Origin: Vanilla planifolia
Lineage: Eukaryota; Streptophyta; Magnoliopsida; Asparagales; Orchidaceae
DNA length: 64,000 bases
Direction: 5' to 3'
NCBI GenBank assembly: GCA_023846275.1
Contig: JAIUJO010000610.1
Span: 7,501 to 71,500 of the forward strand
Numbering within the stretch: position 1 is the stretch's first letter; each line of letters starts with the position of its first letter. The notes beneath the pieces were generated by a model. It worked only from the letters and a program-made list of their open reading frames with translations, had not been told where the DNA came from and did not search any database. Below are positions 24,191 to 37,502 of the stretch, one piece after another. A program made the translations under genes and the position numbers.

Positions 24191-27100
24191 TTCTAGACTC
24201 TACTTTAGCCTCGTTTAGCATAGCTTAGCCTAATGTAGCTCTACTCTATTCTATTTTAGACTACTCTACTCTACTCTACTTTAGCCAAGCCTAACCTTGA
24301 CTAGCCTAGATTAACCTAGCTCTACTATACTTTACTCTAATCTACTTTACACAATTCTACTCTACTCTACTCTAATATAGCCAAGCCTAACCTAGCTAAA
24401 ACTTGTTCTACTCTACTCTGCTCTACACTACACTAGTATTGACTAGCCTAGCCTAACAAAGCTCTACTCTGCTCTACTCTGCTTTGTATTGCTCTACTCT
24501 ACTCTACTATACTATACTCTAGCTAGGCTAGCTTAACCAACCTCTACTCTTCTATACTATACTATACTCTACTATACTCTACTTTGCTTTACTCTACTCT
24601 ACTCTATTCTTCTCTACTCTTCTCTAGCGTAGCCTATCCTTACCTAGCTTAGCCTTGCTTAATCAGGCTCTACTATACTCTCCTCAACTCCATTCTATTC
24701 TACTCTACTCAAACCTAGCATAGACTAGCCTAGCCTAACCTACATCTACTCTACTTTTCTCTACTATACTCTAACCTAGCCTAGCTTAACTTGGCTCAAC
24801 TTTACTCTATGTTACTCTGCTTTGATCTACTCTGATCTGCTATACTCTGCTCTGCTTTGCTCTACTCTACCCTACTTTACACAACTCTACTCTTCTATAC
24901 TCTACTCTGCTCTACTCAAGCCTACACTACTCTACTCTATCCTACTCTACTCTACTACACTTTACTCTACTCTAGCCTAGTTTAGTATAGCCCAGCTTCA
25001 CTTAGCCTGACATTGCTCTACTCTACTCTTCTCTACACTACTCTATACTATTGTACTCCACTCTACTCTAACTGAGCCTAGGCTTGCATAACTTAACTCT
25101 ACTCTACTTTACTCTACTCCACTCTAATCTACTTTACTCTGCTCTACTCTACTCTAACTTAGCCTAGCCTGGCCTAGCCAAACTTAGCTCTACTCTATTC
25201 TAGCCTATGCTAGTCGAGCCTAACCTAGCTCTACTCTACTCTTTTTTGCTTTACTCTGTTGTGCTCTGCACTACTCTGCTCTGCTTTACTCTATTTACTT
25301 TACTCTACTGTATGCCAACCTAGCCTAGCCTAACATAGCTCTATTCCACTCACTTCTACTATACTCTACCAAACTCTACTCTACCTACTCTACACCACTC
25401 TACTCTACAATACCCTTTTCTAGCCTAACATAACCTAGCCTAGCCTAAGTAAGCTCTACTCTATTTTACTCTACTTTACTATATTATACTCTACTCTACT
25501 CTACTTTATTTTACTCTACTTTACTCTATGTTACTCTACTCCAACCTAGCCTAGCTTAGCCAAGATCATCTTAACACAACTCTACTCTACTCTACTCTGC
25601 TTTACTCTTCTCTACTCTATTCTACTCATCTTTATTTTATTCTACTCTACTCTAATTTGCTCTTCTCTACTCTTCTCTACTCTACTCTACTCTACTCTAT
25701 TTTATTCTACTCTGCTCATCTCTATTATACTCTACTCTATCCTAGCCTAGCCTAACTCAACTTTACTCCACTCTACTTTCATCTACTCTACTCTACCCAA
25801 CTCTAGCCTTTCCTTGCCAGACCCACCCTCATCTAGCCAAGCCTAACCTAACTATTCTCCACTCTACTCAACTCTACTGTACTACCCTCTACTTTACTCT
25901 ACTCTACTCTATTATACTCTACTTTACTCCACTCTACTCTACTCTATTCTGCTCTACTCTACTTTACTCTATTTTATACAAACCTTGCCTAGCTTTGACT
26001 AGCTTAACCTAGCTCTACCCTACTCTATTCCACTCTACTTCTGCCTAGCCTACCCTAACCAAGCCTAGCTTAGCTTAACCTACCCTAACTTAACTCTACT
26101 CTACTCTTTTTCACTCAACACTACACTACTCAACTCTGTTCCATTTTGCTTTGCTGCACTATACTCTGTTACATGCAACTCTTGCCTAACCAGCATATTT
26201 TTCCTAGCCTAACATTGCCTAACCTAGCCTAACCTAACCTAACTTTACTCTACTCTACTAAACTCTATTATACTCTACTCTATCCTACTCTACTTTACTT
26301 TACTCTTCTCTTCTCTACTCTACTCTACTCGACTCGACTCTTCTCCACTCTATTCTACTCTAATCTAGCCTTACCCAGCATTGTATAACCTAGCTCTACT
26401 CTACTTTACTCTACTATCTCTACCCTACTCTAGCCTAGCCTTGCCTAACATAGCCTAACCTTGCTCTACTATGCTATGCTTAGCTTGCCTCGACTTTGTT
26501 CTACTCTGCTCTACTCCACTCTGCTATGCTCTACTCTATTTTACTCAACCCTACTCTTCTCTACTCTACTCTACAATACTCTACTCTACTTTAGCTTAGC
26601 CTAACTTACTCCAATTTACCCAACTCTACTCTACTCTAGCCTACCCTAACCAAGCCTATCTTAGCTCTAGCTTACTCTGCTGTACTCGACTTTACTACAC
26701 TATACTCTACTATACTATACTCTACTCTACACTACTCTACTCTATTTTAATCTACTCCACTCAAACCTAACCTAGCTTAGCCTGGCCTAACTTTCCCTAA
26801 CTTAGCTCTACTATACTTTTCTCTACTCTACCCTACTCTTCTTTTCTCTACTCTACTCTATTCTACTCTAGTCTACTCTACTTTGCTCTGTTCTGCTCTA
26901 CTCTATTCTACTCAACTCTTCTCTACTCTACTCTACTCTCCTAAACTCTACTCTACTCTAGCCTAGTTTTGCCTAGCTTAACCCAACATAACCTAACCTA
27001 GCTCAACTCTACTCTAATCTACCCTACTCTACTCTACTCTAGAAAAGCTTAACCTAGCCTACTCCAACCTTGCCTAACATAACCATGCCTAGCCTAACCT

Positions 27101-29790
27101 ACCTCTACTCTACTTTACTCTACTTTACTCTACTATGCTCTATTATACTCTAATTTACTATATTCTACACTACAATACCCTAACTTAGCCTAACCTAGCC
27201 TGGCCTAACCTAGCTTCTACTCTACTCTATACTACTCTACTCTACTTTAGCCTAGCCTAGCCAAGCATAGCTTAACCAGGCTCTGCTCCACTCCTCTCTT
27301 CTCTGCTCTACTCTACTTTGCTAAGCTCTACTCCACTCAACTCTACCCTACTCTACTATACTCAAGCCTAGCCTAACCTAACCAAGCTCAACTCTACTCT
27401 ACCCTACTCTACTCTACTCAAAGTTAGCATAGCTTAGCCAAGCCTATTCATGCCTAGCGTAGCCTAACTTAGCTCTACTCTACTCTATTATACTTTACTC
27501 TACTCTACCCTACTCTAACTTAGCCTAACTTAGCTCTATTGTACTCTGCTCTACTCTATTCTACTCTACTCTACTTTAGCCATGCTTAGGTTAGCCTAAC
27601 CTATCCTTGCTTTACTCTACTCTACTCTACACAACTTTACTTTACTTTGCTCTATTTTACTCTAGCCTAGCCCAACCTAGCCTTGCTTAGCCTAGCCTAA
27701 CTTAGCTCTACTTTTCTCTTGTCCACTCTACTCTATATTAGTCTACTCACCTCTACTTAATTCTACTATATTTTGCTATGCTCTACCCAACTCTACTCTA
27801 CTCTAGCCTAAACTACTAAATCCTTGCTTAGCTTAGCTTAACCAAGCTTTACTTTACTCCGCTCTACTCTACTCTACTCTAGCCCAGCCTAGCCTACCCT
27901 AAGTTACCGTAGCATAGCCTACCCTAGCCTAGCTTAGCCCAGCCTAACTTAGGTCTACTCTACTCTACTCTACTCTACTCTATTCTACTCTATGCTACTT
28001 TACTCTTCTCTACTCTACTCTATTCTATTCTACTCTACTTTACTCAACTCTATTACTCTCTAACCTAGCCTAGCTAAGCATAATCTAGCACTACTCTACT
28101 CTAATTTACTCTAGCCTAGCTTAGCCTAACCTAGCTTACCCTAGCCTAACCTAGTTCTACTGTGCTCTACACTCCTCTACTCTACTCTACTCTAACCTAG
28201 CCTCACCTAGCCTAAATTAGCTCTACTCTGTGCTACTCTACTATGTTCTGCTCTACTCTACTCTTCTCTAATCTACCCTATTTTACTCTGATCTACTCTA
28301 CTCTACTCTAGCCTAGCCTAACCTAACCCAGCCTTACCTAGCTCTGCACTTCTCTACTCTACTCTACTCTACTCTAGCCTTACCTGGTCTAGCTTAGCCT
28401 AACCAAACCTAGTTCTACTCTACCCTACACAACTCTACTCCACTTTTCTTTACTCTACCTTATTCTACTCTACTCTGCTCTACTCTACACCACTCTAGTC
28501 TACTCTATCCTAACCTAGCCTAACTTAACTCTACTCTAGCCTAGCCTTGCCTAACCTAACTCTACTTCACTCTTCTCTACTCTACTTTTCTCTTCTCTAT
28601 TCTTCTTTTCTCTACTCTATTTTTCTCATCTCTGCTCTACTTTGCTTTACTTTACTCTATTATACTCTAGCCTAGCCTCACCTGGCCTAACCTTGGCTAG
28701 CCTAACTTAACTCTACTCTACTACTCTAGCCTAGCTTAGACTAACCTAACCTAGCTTAGCTCTACTCTACTTTTCTTTACTCCACTCTACTGTACTCTTT
28801 CCTAGCTTAGGGTAGCCTAACCTAACTCTACTTTACTCTACTCTACTTTGCTCTGTTCTACTCTACTCTCTTCTTTGCTCTACTATCCTATACTCTACTC
28901 TACCCTACTCTACCTTACTTTACTCCATACAACTCTAGCCTAGTTTAGCCTAACCTAGCCTAGCCTAGACGAGGTCTACTCAACTTTATTCGACTTTACT
29001 CAACCCTAGCCAATCTTACATGAGCCTATTCTGAGCTAGCTCTACTCTACTTTACTTTACTCTACTCTACTCTACTCTAACATAACCAAACCTAGCTCTA
29101 CTCAACTTTACTTTACTATACTAAACTTTTCTCTCCTCTACTTTGTTCTCCTCTGCTCTACTCCACTCTACTCTACTCCGCTCTATATTGCTCTGCTCGA
29201 CTCTACTCTTACTCTACTCTAGCCTTTCCTTACAAAGCCTACCTTGTTTTGCCTAACCTAACCTAGCTCTTCTCCACTCTACTCAACTCTACTATACTAT
29301 ACTATACTCTACTCCACTCTACTCTACTCAACCCTACTCTACTCCACTCTACTCTACTCTACTCTACCATAACCTAAACTAGACTAGCCTAGCCTAACCT
29401 AGCTCTACTCTACTATACTCCACTCTACTCTAACCTAGCTTAGCTTAGCCCAGCCTAGCCAAGCCTAGCTTTTCTTAGCTCTACTATGATTTACTCTGCT
29501 CTACTCTACTCTCATATGCTTTAACCCAGACTAGCCTAACCAAGTCTAACCTAGCTCTACTCTACTCTGTTATGCTCGTTTATGCTCTACTTAACTCAGC
29601 TCAGCTCTGCTCTACACTGCTTTACTATGCTCCACTATACTCTTCTCTACTTTGTTTTGCTCTTCTCTACTCTGCTCTGCTCTACTCTACACTACTCTAT
29701 TCCACTCTTCACTAGCCTAGCCTCATGTTGCTTAACCAAGCTTTACTTTTCTCTACTATACTATATTCTTCTCTTCTCTACTCTACTCTA

Positions 29791-29818
29791 CATATCTTCA
29801 GCTGATCCTGGCCATTTC
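29791..29818. other. Short non-satellite islet
   Basis: About 28 bp (ATATCTTCAGCTGATCCTGG and a few more bases) lie between perfectly ordinary CTCTA and CCTA runs and fit neither pentamer. They include CAGCTG. The origin is unknown; they may be filler from a repaired break or a tiny insertion. Confidence 0.5.
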
Positions 29819-30349
29819 TAGCCTACCTTAGCCTAGCCTAACCTTGCCAAACCTAGCTTTACTCTACTCTCTTCTACTCTACTCTACTCTATTCTACTCT
29901 ACTCTACTCTACTCAACTCGACTCAAACCTAGCCAAGCCTAACTTAAGCAAAAAAAGCTCCACTCTACTCTACTCTATTTTTCTCTTCTTTGCTTTACTT
30001 TTTTCATCTTTGATCTGCTCTACTATTCTCTCCTTTGTTTTATTTAACTCTACTATACTATGCTTTACTCTGCTCTATTCTCCTCTTCTCTACCCTATTA
30101 TGCTCTACTCTACTCTACTCTTCTCTAGTTTTGCATAGCCTAGTCTATCCTAGCCAAACCTAGCTCTACTCTACTCAACTGTAGCATCGCCTAGCCAAGC
30201 CTAGCCCACATTAACCTAACTTAACCTCGCCAAGGCTAATCTAGCTCTCTATACTTTATTCTCCTCTAATCAACTCTAATATAGCCTAGCCTAACTTAGC
30301 TCTACTTTACACAACCCTACTCTACTATATTACACTCTACTATAGTCCA

Positions 30350-30415
30350 CTCTATTTTACTCAACTCTACTAAACTCTATTTTACTCTACTCTACTAAAC
30401 TCTATTTTACTTTAC
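30350..30415. repeat. 25-bp microduplication in a CTCTA run
   Basis: CTCTACTAAACTCTATTTTAC occurs at 30365 and 30390, with a partial earlier copy of CTCTATTTTAC. The 25-bp period is exactly five pentamers and contains no TAGCTC seam, as expected for a unit lying wholly within a TACTC-type run. Confidence 0.8.
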
Positions 30416-33400
30416 TCTAACCTAGCCTAGCCTAGCTCAGCCTAACCTAGCTCTACTCTGCTCTACTTTGCTCAACTCTACACTGCTTTGCTCCATTCTA
30501 CCATACTCTTTTCTACTCGGCTCTACTCTGCTCTACTCTTCTTGACTTCACTCTGCTCTACTTTTTTCAGCTCTACACTACCCTACTCTACTTTACTGTA
30601 GCCTTGCCTAGCGAAACTGAGCTCTAATCTACTCTATTTTACTCTACACTATTCTACCAATAGTACTTTTTTCTAGCCTAATCAAGCCTACCCAATCCAA
30701 GCTTTACTTCACTTTACTCTACTCAACTCTACTATACTATACTATACTCCTCTCTATTCTACTATACTCTACTCTAACTTAGCCTAACCTAACCTACCTG
30801 GGCTCTACTCTACTCTACTCTACTCTAGCATAGCTTAGTCTAGCCAAGCCTAAATCTACTATGCTTTAATTGCTCAGCTTAGCTCTTTTTTTCTTTACTT
30901 TACTCTGCTTTGCCCTTTTATTCTCTACTCTCATCTTCACTATTCTACTCTTTTATGCTTTTCTCTAGTCTTGTCAGCTCTGGGCCACTTACTATGCTCT
31001 ACTCTACTCTACTTCAACCTAGCATAACCTAGCCTACCCAAACCTAGGTCTACTATACTCTCCCTTGCTCTGCTCTACTTAGCTCAGCTTAGCTCTACTC
31101 TACTCTGCTCTGTTATGCTCTACTCTATTTCTTCTTAGCTTTTCTTTCCTTTATTCTACTCTACTTTGCTCCACTCTATTTTGTAACACTCTACTCTGCT
31201 CTACTCTATTATACTCTACTCTACCTTAGCATAGTTTAGCCTTACCTAGCTTAGCATAACTTAACCTAACAATACTCCACTCTACTCTACTATACCCTAC
31301 TCTACTCTAGCCTAGCCTAGGCTAGCTTAACCTAACTTTATTCTACTTAACTCTACTCTACTCTACTCTACTCCAATCTACTCTATTCTACTCTAACTTT
31401 GCCTAACCTAGCCTAACATAACATAGCTCTACTCTACCCTACTCTACTCTACTCTACTCTAGCCTAGGTTAGCCCGACCTAGTCCAACCTTAACTAGCTC
31501 TGCTCTACTCTATTCTTCTCTGCTCTACTCTTCTCTGCTATACTCTACTCTACTCTAATCTACTCTATTATACTCTAACCTAGCCTAGCCTAACCTAGCT
31601 CTACTCTTCTTTAGTTTACATTACTCTACTTTACTATATTCTACTCTAGCCAAGCCTAACCTAACCAAGCCTCTTCTTTCTTAGCCTAGCCTAGCATAAC
31701 CTATCTCTACTCTACTCTACTCTATGCTACTCAATTCTACTCTACTCTAACATAGCCTAGCTGAGCCTAGCCAAACCTAGCTCGACTCTACTTTACTCTA
31801 CAATGCTATGCTCTACTCTCCTCTACTTTACTATGCTCAACTCTATTTTGCTTTTCTTTGCTCTGTACTACACTTCTCTATAGGCTTTTCTCTTCTTTGC
31901 TCTGCTCTACTCTACCCTACATTACTCTACTCTACCCTACTCTTGCCTAGTTTAGTCTAGCCTAGCCTAACTTAGCCTAGCCTAATCTAGCTCTTCTATA
32001 TCCTACTCTAGTATACTCTAATCTTTCCTATCCTTGCATTTCTTAGCTTAGCGTTGCCTAGCCTAACCTAGCTCTACTCTACTTTTACTTTACTCTACTT
32101 TACCTTAATCTACTATATTTTACTCTACTAAACTCTATTGTAGCTTAGCCTAGCTTTGCTTAACCTAACTCTAATCTACTGTACTCTACTTTACTCTACT
32201 CTACCCTACTCTACTCTACCCAACTCCACTCTTGCCTAGCCTAGCCTTGGCAAACATAACTTAGCTCAGCTTTACTCTTCTCTACTCTACTCTTGCCTAA
32301 CCTAGCCTATCCTAACTTAGCTCTACTCTACTATACTTTATTCTACTCTACTCTACTCTATCCTACTCAACTCTTCTTTACTCTATTCTTGTCTACTCTA
32401 CTATACTCTTCTCCACTCCATTCTACTCTAACCTAGCCTAACCTAGCATAGTCTAACTTAGCTCTACTCTCACTACTCTACTCTATCCTACTCTAGCATA
32501 GCCTAGCCTTACAAAGCCTAGCATAGCTAACCTTGCTCTTGTCTAGCCTAACCTAGCTCTAGTTTACTCTACTCTACTCTACTTTATTATACTTTATTAT
32601 ACTATGCCCTACTCTACTTTACTGTACTCCAACCTTGCCTTGCTTAGCCTAGCCTACCTTTTCTTAACTTAGCTCTACTCTACTTTACTTTGCTCAGCAC
32701 TACTCTGCTCTACTCTACTCTACTTTGCTCTTCTCTAGTCTACCCTATTTTGGTCTAGTCAACTCTAGTCTGCTCATCTCTACTCTACTCCACTCTACTC
32801 TACCCCGCTCTGCTCTACTCTACTCTACTCTACCGTACTCTGCTCAACTCTACTCTACTCTAGCCTAGTTTAGCCTAGTTTAACCTAGCCTAGCCTGACC
32901 AAGCTCTACTATACTCTGCTCTACTCTAACCAACCCTACTCTACTCTACTCCAGCCTTGCTTAACCTAACCTACTCCAACCTTGCCTATCCAAACCATGT
33001 GTAACCTAACCTTGCTCTACTCTACTCTACTATACTCTACTGCACTCTAATTTGCAATATTCAACTATACTCTACACTAACTTAGCCTAGCCTAACCTGT
33101 CCTTACCTTGCTCTAATCTACTGTACTCTACACTGCTCTACTCTACTCTAGCCTAGCCTAGCCTAACATAGCTTACCCTTGCTCTACTCCACTCCCTTCT
33201 CCTCTACTCTACTCTACTCTTCTTTGCTATGCTCTACTCTACTCTACTCTACTCTGCTCTACTATAATCTTTCCAAGCCTAACCTAACAAAGCTCAACTC
33301 TACTCTACTCTACTAAAGCCTAACCTAGCCTAACCAAGCCTATCCACTCTTCTCTACTCTACCCTACTCTACTCTACTATACTCTACTACACTCTATTGT

Positions 33401-36400
33401 ACTGTACTCTGCTCTGCTGTGCTCTACTCTACTCAACTCTACTATACTCTACTCTATCGTACTCTAGCCCTCCTTAGCCTAACCTAGCTTTACTATTCTC
33501 TACTCTACTCTAGCCTAGCCTAGCCTAGCTTAAACTAGCCAAACCTAGCGTTGCCTTGCCAAGGCTAACCTAGCTCTACTCTACTCCACTCTGCCTTATG
33601 CAAACCTTGTCTAGCCTAGCCTAGCCAAACCTAACTCTACTCTACTCTAGCCTAGCCTAACATAACCTAGCTTTGCTCTGCTCTGTGCTTATCTGCTCTG
33701 CTCTACTATGCTCTCCTTATTCCATATTGCTCAACTGTGCTCTTCTCTACTCTGCTTTATTCTACTCTACTCTACTTTAGCCTTGCTTAGCCTAGCCTAA
33801 CAAAACCTTGCTTTGCTATACTCTACTTCACTCTGCTCTACTCTGCTCTAACCTAGCTTAGCTTAACCTTGCTCTACTATACTCTACTCTATCCTAGCAA
33901 AGCCTATCCTAGCCTAGCCTAACCTAGCCTAACCTAACTTATCCTTTCCTGGCTCTACTCTACTCTACTCTACCATGACCTACTGTACTCTACTCTACTC
34001 TACTCAACTTTTACCTAGCGTAGCTGAGCATGAACAAACGTAACCAAACTCTATTTTAGCCTAACCTAGCCTAGCCTAACTTATCTCTTCACTACTCTAC
34101 TCAGCTCTACTTTTCTCTACTCTACAACACTCCACTCTACTCTCTTCTATTGTACTAAAGGGTAGCCTTGCTTAACCTTGCTCTACCCTATTCTATTGTA
34201 CTCTACTCTACTCTACTCTACTCTACTGTACTCTACTCTACCTTAGCCTAGCCTTCCCTCACCTACCCTATCAAAGCCTAACCTAACCTAGCCTAACCTA
34301 ACTCTACTCTACTCTACTCTTATTTACTCTACTCTCCTCTACTAAACTCTACTCTACTACAATAACCTAACCTAGCTTAACCTATCGTAGCTCTACTCTA
34401 CTCAACTCTAGCCTAGCCTAGCCAAAACATACCTTGCCTAGCCTCACCTAACCTTACTCTACTCTTCTTTTTTTTGCTATACTCTACTATACAATACTAT
34501 ACTCTACTCTACTTTACTCTAATTTAACCTAGCCTAACCTACCTCTATTCTTCTCTACTCTACTCTACTCTACTCTAACATTACTTACCTTAGCCTAACC
34601 TAAACTAACCTAGCTCTACTCTACTTTCCTTTGCTTTAGACTACAATACTCTACTCTACTCTATTGCACTCTACTATACTCTGCCCTACTCTAGCCTTGC
34701 CAAACCTAACCTAGCTCTACTCTACTCCTCTCTACTCTACTTTACTCCATACTACTCTACTCAATCCTAGCATAACCTAGCTTAGCCTAACCTAGCCTAG
34801 GCTAACATTGCTTTACTCTACTCTACCCTTCTCCACTACATAGTACTCTACTCTACTCTAACCTAACCTAACTTAGCTCATCTTAGCCTTGCTCTACTCT
34901 ACTTTGCTCTACTCTATTGTACTCCACTATGCTTTGTTTTTCTATGCTTTGCTTTGCTCTACTCTACCATACTTTACTCTACACTTCTCTTCCCGACTCT
35001 TCTCTACTCTATTTTACTCAACTCAGCTCTACTCTACTCTGCACTTCTCTAGTCTACTCTACCCTAGCCTAGCCTAGCCTAACTGAGCTCTACTCTTCTC
35101 TACTTAACTCTACTTTACTCTACTCTATTCTAGATTTTCCATGCCTAACCTACCCTACCTTAGCCTAGCCAAGCCTAACCTAGCCTAACTTAAGTCTACT
35201 CTACTCTATTTTACACTACTCTACTCAATAAGACTTTTATTTACTCTACTCTACTCTACTATAATCTAGACTTGCATAGCCCAAGCTAACTTAGCTCTGC
35301 TCTGCTCTACACTACTCTATCTTTGCTTAGCCAAACTTAACCTTGCTTACCCAAGCCTTGCCTAGCAAAGCCTAGCTTAGCTCTACTTTGCTCTACTCAG
35401 TTTTGCTTTACTCTTCTCTATTCTACTTTAGCCTAGCTAGCTTAACCTATCTCTACTTTACTCTACACTACTCTAGCCTAGCCTAGCTTAGCAAAGACTA
35501 GCCTAACCTAGCTTTACTCTACTCTGCTCTACTCTTATGAACTCTTCTCTACTCTACTTTACTTTGCTCTACCCTACTCTAACCAAGCCTAGTCTTACAA
35601 AGCCCAACCTAGCTTTAATTTACACTACTTTAGCCTTGTCAAACCTAGCTCTACTCTACTCAACTCAACTATACTTTGTTATGCTCTGCTCTGTTATTTT
35701 ACTCTACTCATCTAAATTTTTTTTTACTATTCTCTACTCTACTCTACTCTACTATACTCTACACTACTATACTCTATCTTAGCCTCACTTAACCTTGGCC
35801 TACTCTACTCTATTAAAGCCTAGCATAGCCTACCTTATCCTAGCCTAGCCTAGTCTAGCCTAACCTAGCTTTATTCTACTTTACTCTACTCTACTATACT
35901 CCGCTATACTCTAGCCTAGCCTACCCCAACCTATCTTAGCATAACCTAACTCAAATTTACACCACTCTTCTCTGCTCTACTCTAGCCTAGCTTATCGTAA
36001 ATTAGTCTAGCATAGCCTAACCTAGCTCTACTCTACTCTAGTCTACTCTACTATACTTTATTCTACTCTACATTCCTATACTTTATTCTGCTCTTCTCTA
36101 CACTACTCTACTCTACCCAACTACTCTACTCTACTTTACTCTACTCTACTCTACTTTGCTCTACTCTACTCTACTCTACTCTTCCCTACTCTACTCAACT
36201 CTACTTTATTTTGCTCTACTTTACTCTACCATACTACACTCTAGCCTAGCCTAACCTAATCTAACACTACTTTACTCTAATCTACTCAAGCCTAGCCTAA
36301 CCTAACCTAGCCTACCCTAGCCTAACATAGCTCTACTCTTCTCTACACTCCACTACTCTACTCTACTCTAGCCTAGCCTCGCCTGGCTTACTCTAACCTA

Positions 36401-36900
36401 ACCTAGCTCTACTCTACACTACTCTGCTATGCTTTTCTCCACTCCACTCTATACTAACCTTTTCTACTTTGCTCTGCTCCACTCTACTCTACTCTAGCCT
36501 AGCCTAACCTAACCTAACCTAGCACTACAGTACTCTACTCTACTCTACACTACTCTAGCCTAGCCTAGCCTAGCTTAGCCTAGCCAAACCTAGCTCTAGT
36601 CTACTCTACTCTACCCTACTCGACTCTACTCTACTTTTCTCCACTCTACTCTATCGTACTCTACTCTGCTCTACTCCACAAAATTCTACTATACTATACT
36701 CTACTCTACTCTACTCTAACATAGCCTAGCCTAGTCTAACTTAGCTCTACTCCACTATATTCAAGTCAAGCCTAGGTCGACTTAGCCTAGCCTAAGCTAG
36801 CTCTATTCTACTCTACTCTATTCTACTCTACTCTGCTCTACTCTTTTATGTCTACAGAGTTCTCTGCTCTACACTACTCTTCCCTGCTTTACTTTACTTT

Positions 36901-37502
36901 GATGAAAAATAAGAAGAAGAAGATGAAGAAGAAAAAGTGGAAGTAGAAGAATAAGAATAAGAATAAGAAAAAGAAGAACAAGAATAAGGAGAAGATGAAG
37001 AAAAAAGAGAAGAAGAAAAAGGAGAAGAAAAAGGAGTAGAAGAAGATGAAGAAGAAGATGATGAGGAAGAAGAATATAATGAAGGAAAAGATGAAGAAGA
37101 TCATGTGGAAGAAGAGGAGAGGAAGAAGAAGAGGAAGAAGTAGAAGAAGAAGAAGAGGTAGAAGAAGAAGAAGAAGAAGTTTAAGAAGAAGAAAAAAAAA
37201 GTACATGAAATAGAAGTAATAATTTTAGTAGTAGTATAAGAAGAAGAATAATAAGGGGAAAGAGAAGAAAAGAAGAAGAAGAAGACGAACTAGTAGTAGC
37301 AGTTGTAGTAGAAGAAGAAGTAGAAGAAGAAGAAGAAGATGATGATGAATTAGAAGAAGTAGTAGAAGAAGAAGAAGAAGAAGAAGATGAAGTACAAGAA
37401 GTAGTAGAAGTAGTAGTTGTAGAAGTAGTAGTAGTAATAGAAGAAAAAGAAGAAGTAGAACTAGAAGATGAAGAAGAAGAGGAAGATTAAGAAGAAGATG
37501 AA
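36901..37502. repeat. GAA-satellite island inside the pentamer satellite
   Basis: About 600 bp of GAA/GAT/GTA-rich purine sequence is embedded in the pyrimidine-rich pentamer array, in the same orientation as the block at 1-4897. It has GTA-rich patches (near 37225 and 37300-37440) and one non-triplet stretch around 37195-37225 (AGTACATGAAATAGAAG). GATGAA occurs at both edges (36901-36906 and 37497-37502). That could be junction microhomology or a target duplication, but GATGAA is common in GAA satellites, so this is weak. The minus-strand open frame here is low-complexity Phe/Leu and is not a gene. Confidence 0.95.

Larger units (their letters stand above)
4898..36900. repeat. Two-state pentanucleotide satellite, block 1
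   Basis: About 32 kb of degenerate pentamers. One state is TACTC (CTCTA, with CTTTA, CTATA, CTGCT and CTTCT variants). The other is TAGCC/TAACC (CCTAG, CCTAA, with TATCC, TTGCC and CCAAG variants). The states alternate irregularly every few tens of bases. The passage from TACTC to TAGCC keeps the 5-bp register, whereas the return nearly always runs CCTAACCTAGCTCTACTC, where TAGCTC is six bases long. The + strand is pyrimidine-rich, opposite to the GAA block. No gene, tRNA, rRNA or transposon was found inside it; open frames of 60-110 residues are Leu-Tyr-Ser-Thr translations of CTCTA runs. Substructures are listed separately; stretches between them hold only this satellite. Confidence 0.95.

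Noticed and set aside
27055-27100. Possible duplication with 32965-33010 (shared CTACTCCAACCTTGCCTA and AACCATG)
   Set aside because: Similarity covers only about 40 bp and the flanks do not stay collinear; it may be chance in so repetitive a sequence.
4898-36900. CRISPR-like array
   Set aside because: Periodicity is five bases with no constant repeat of 20-40 bp separated by unique spacers.
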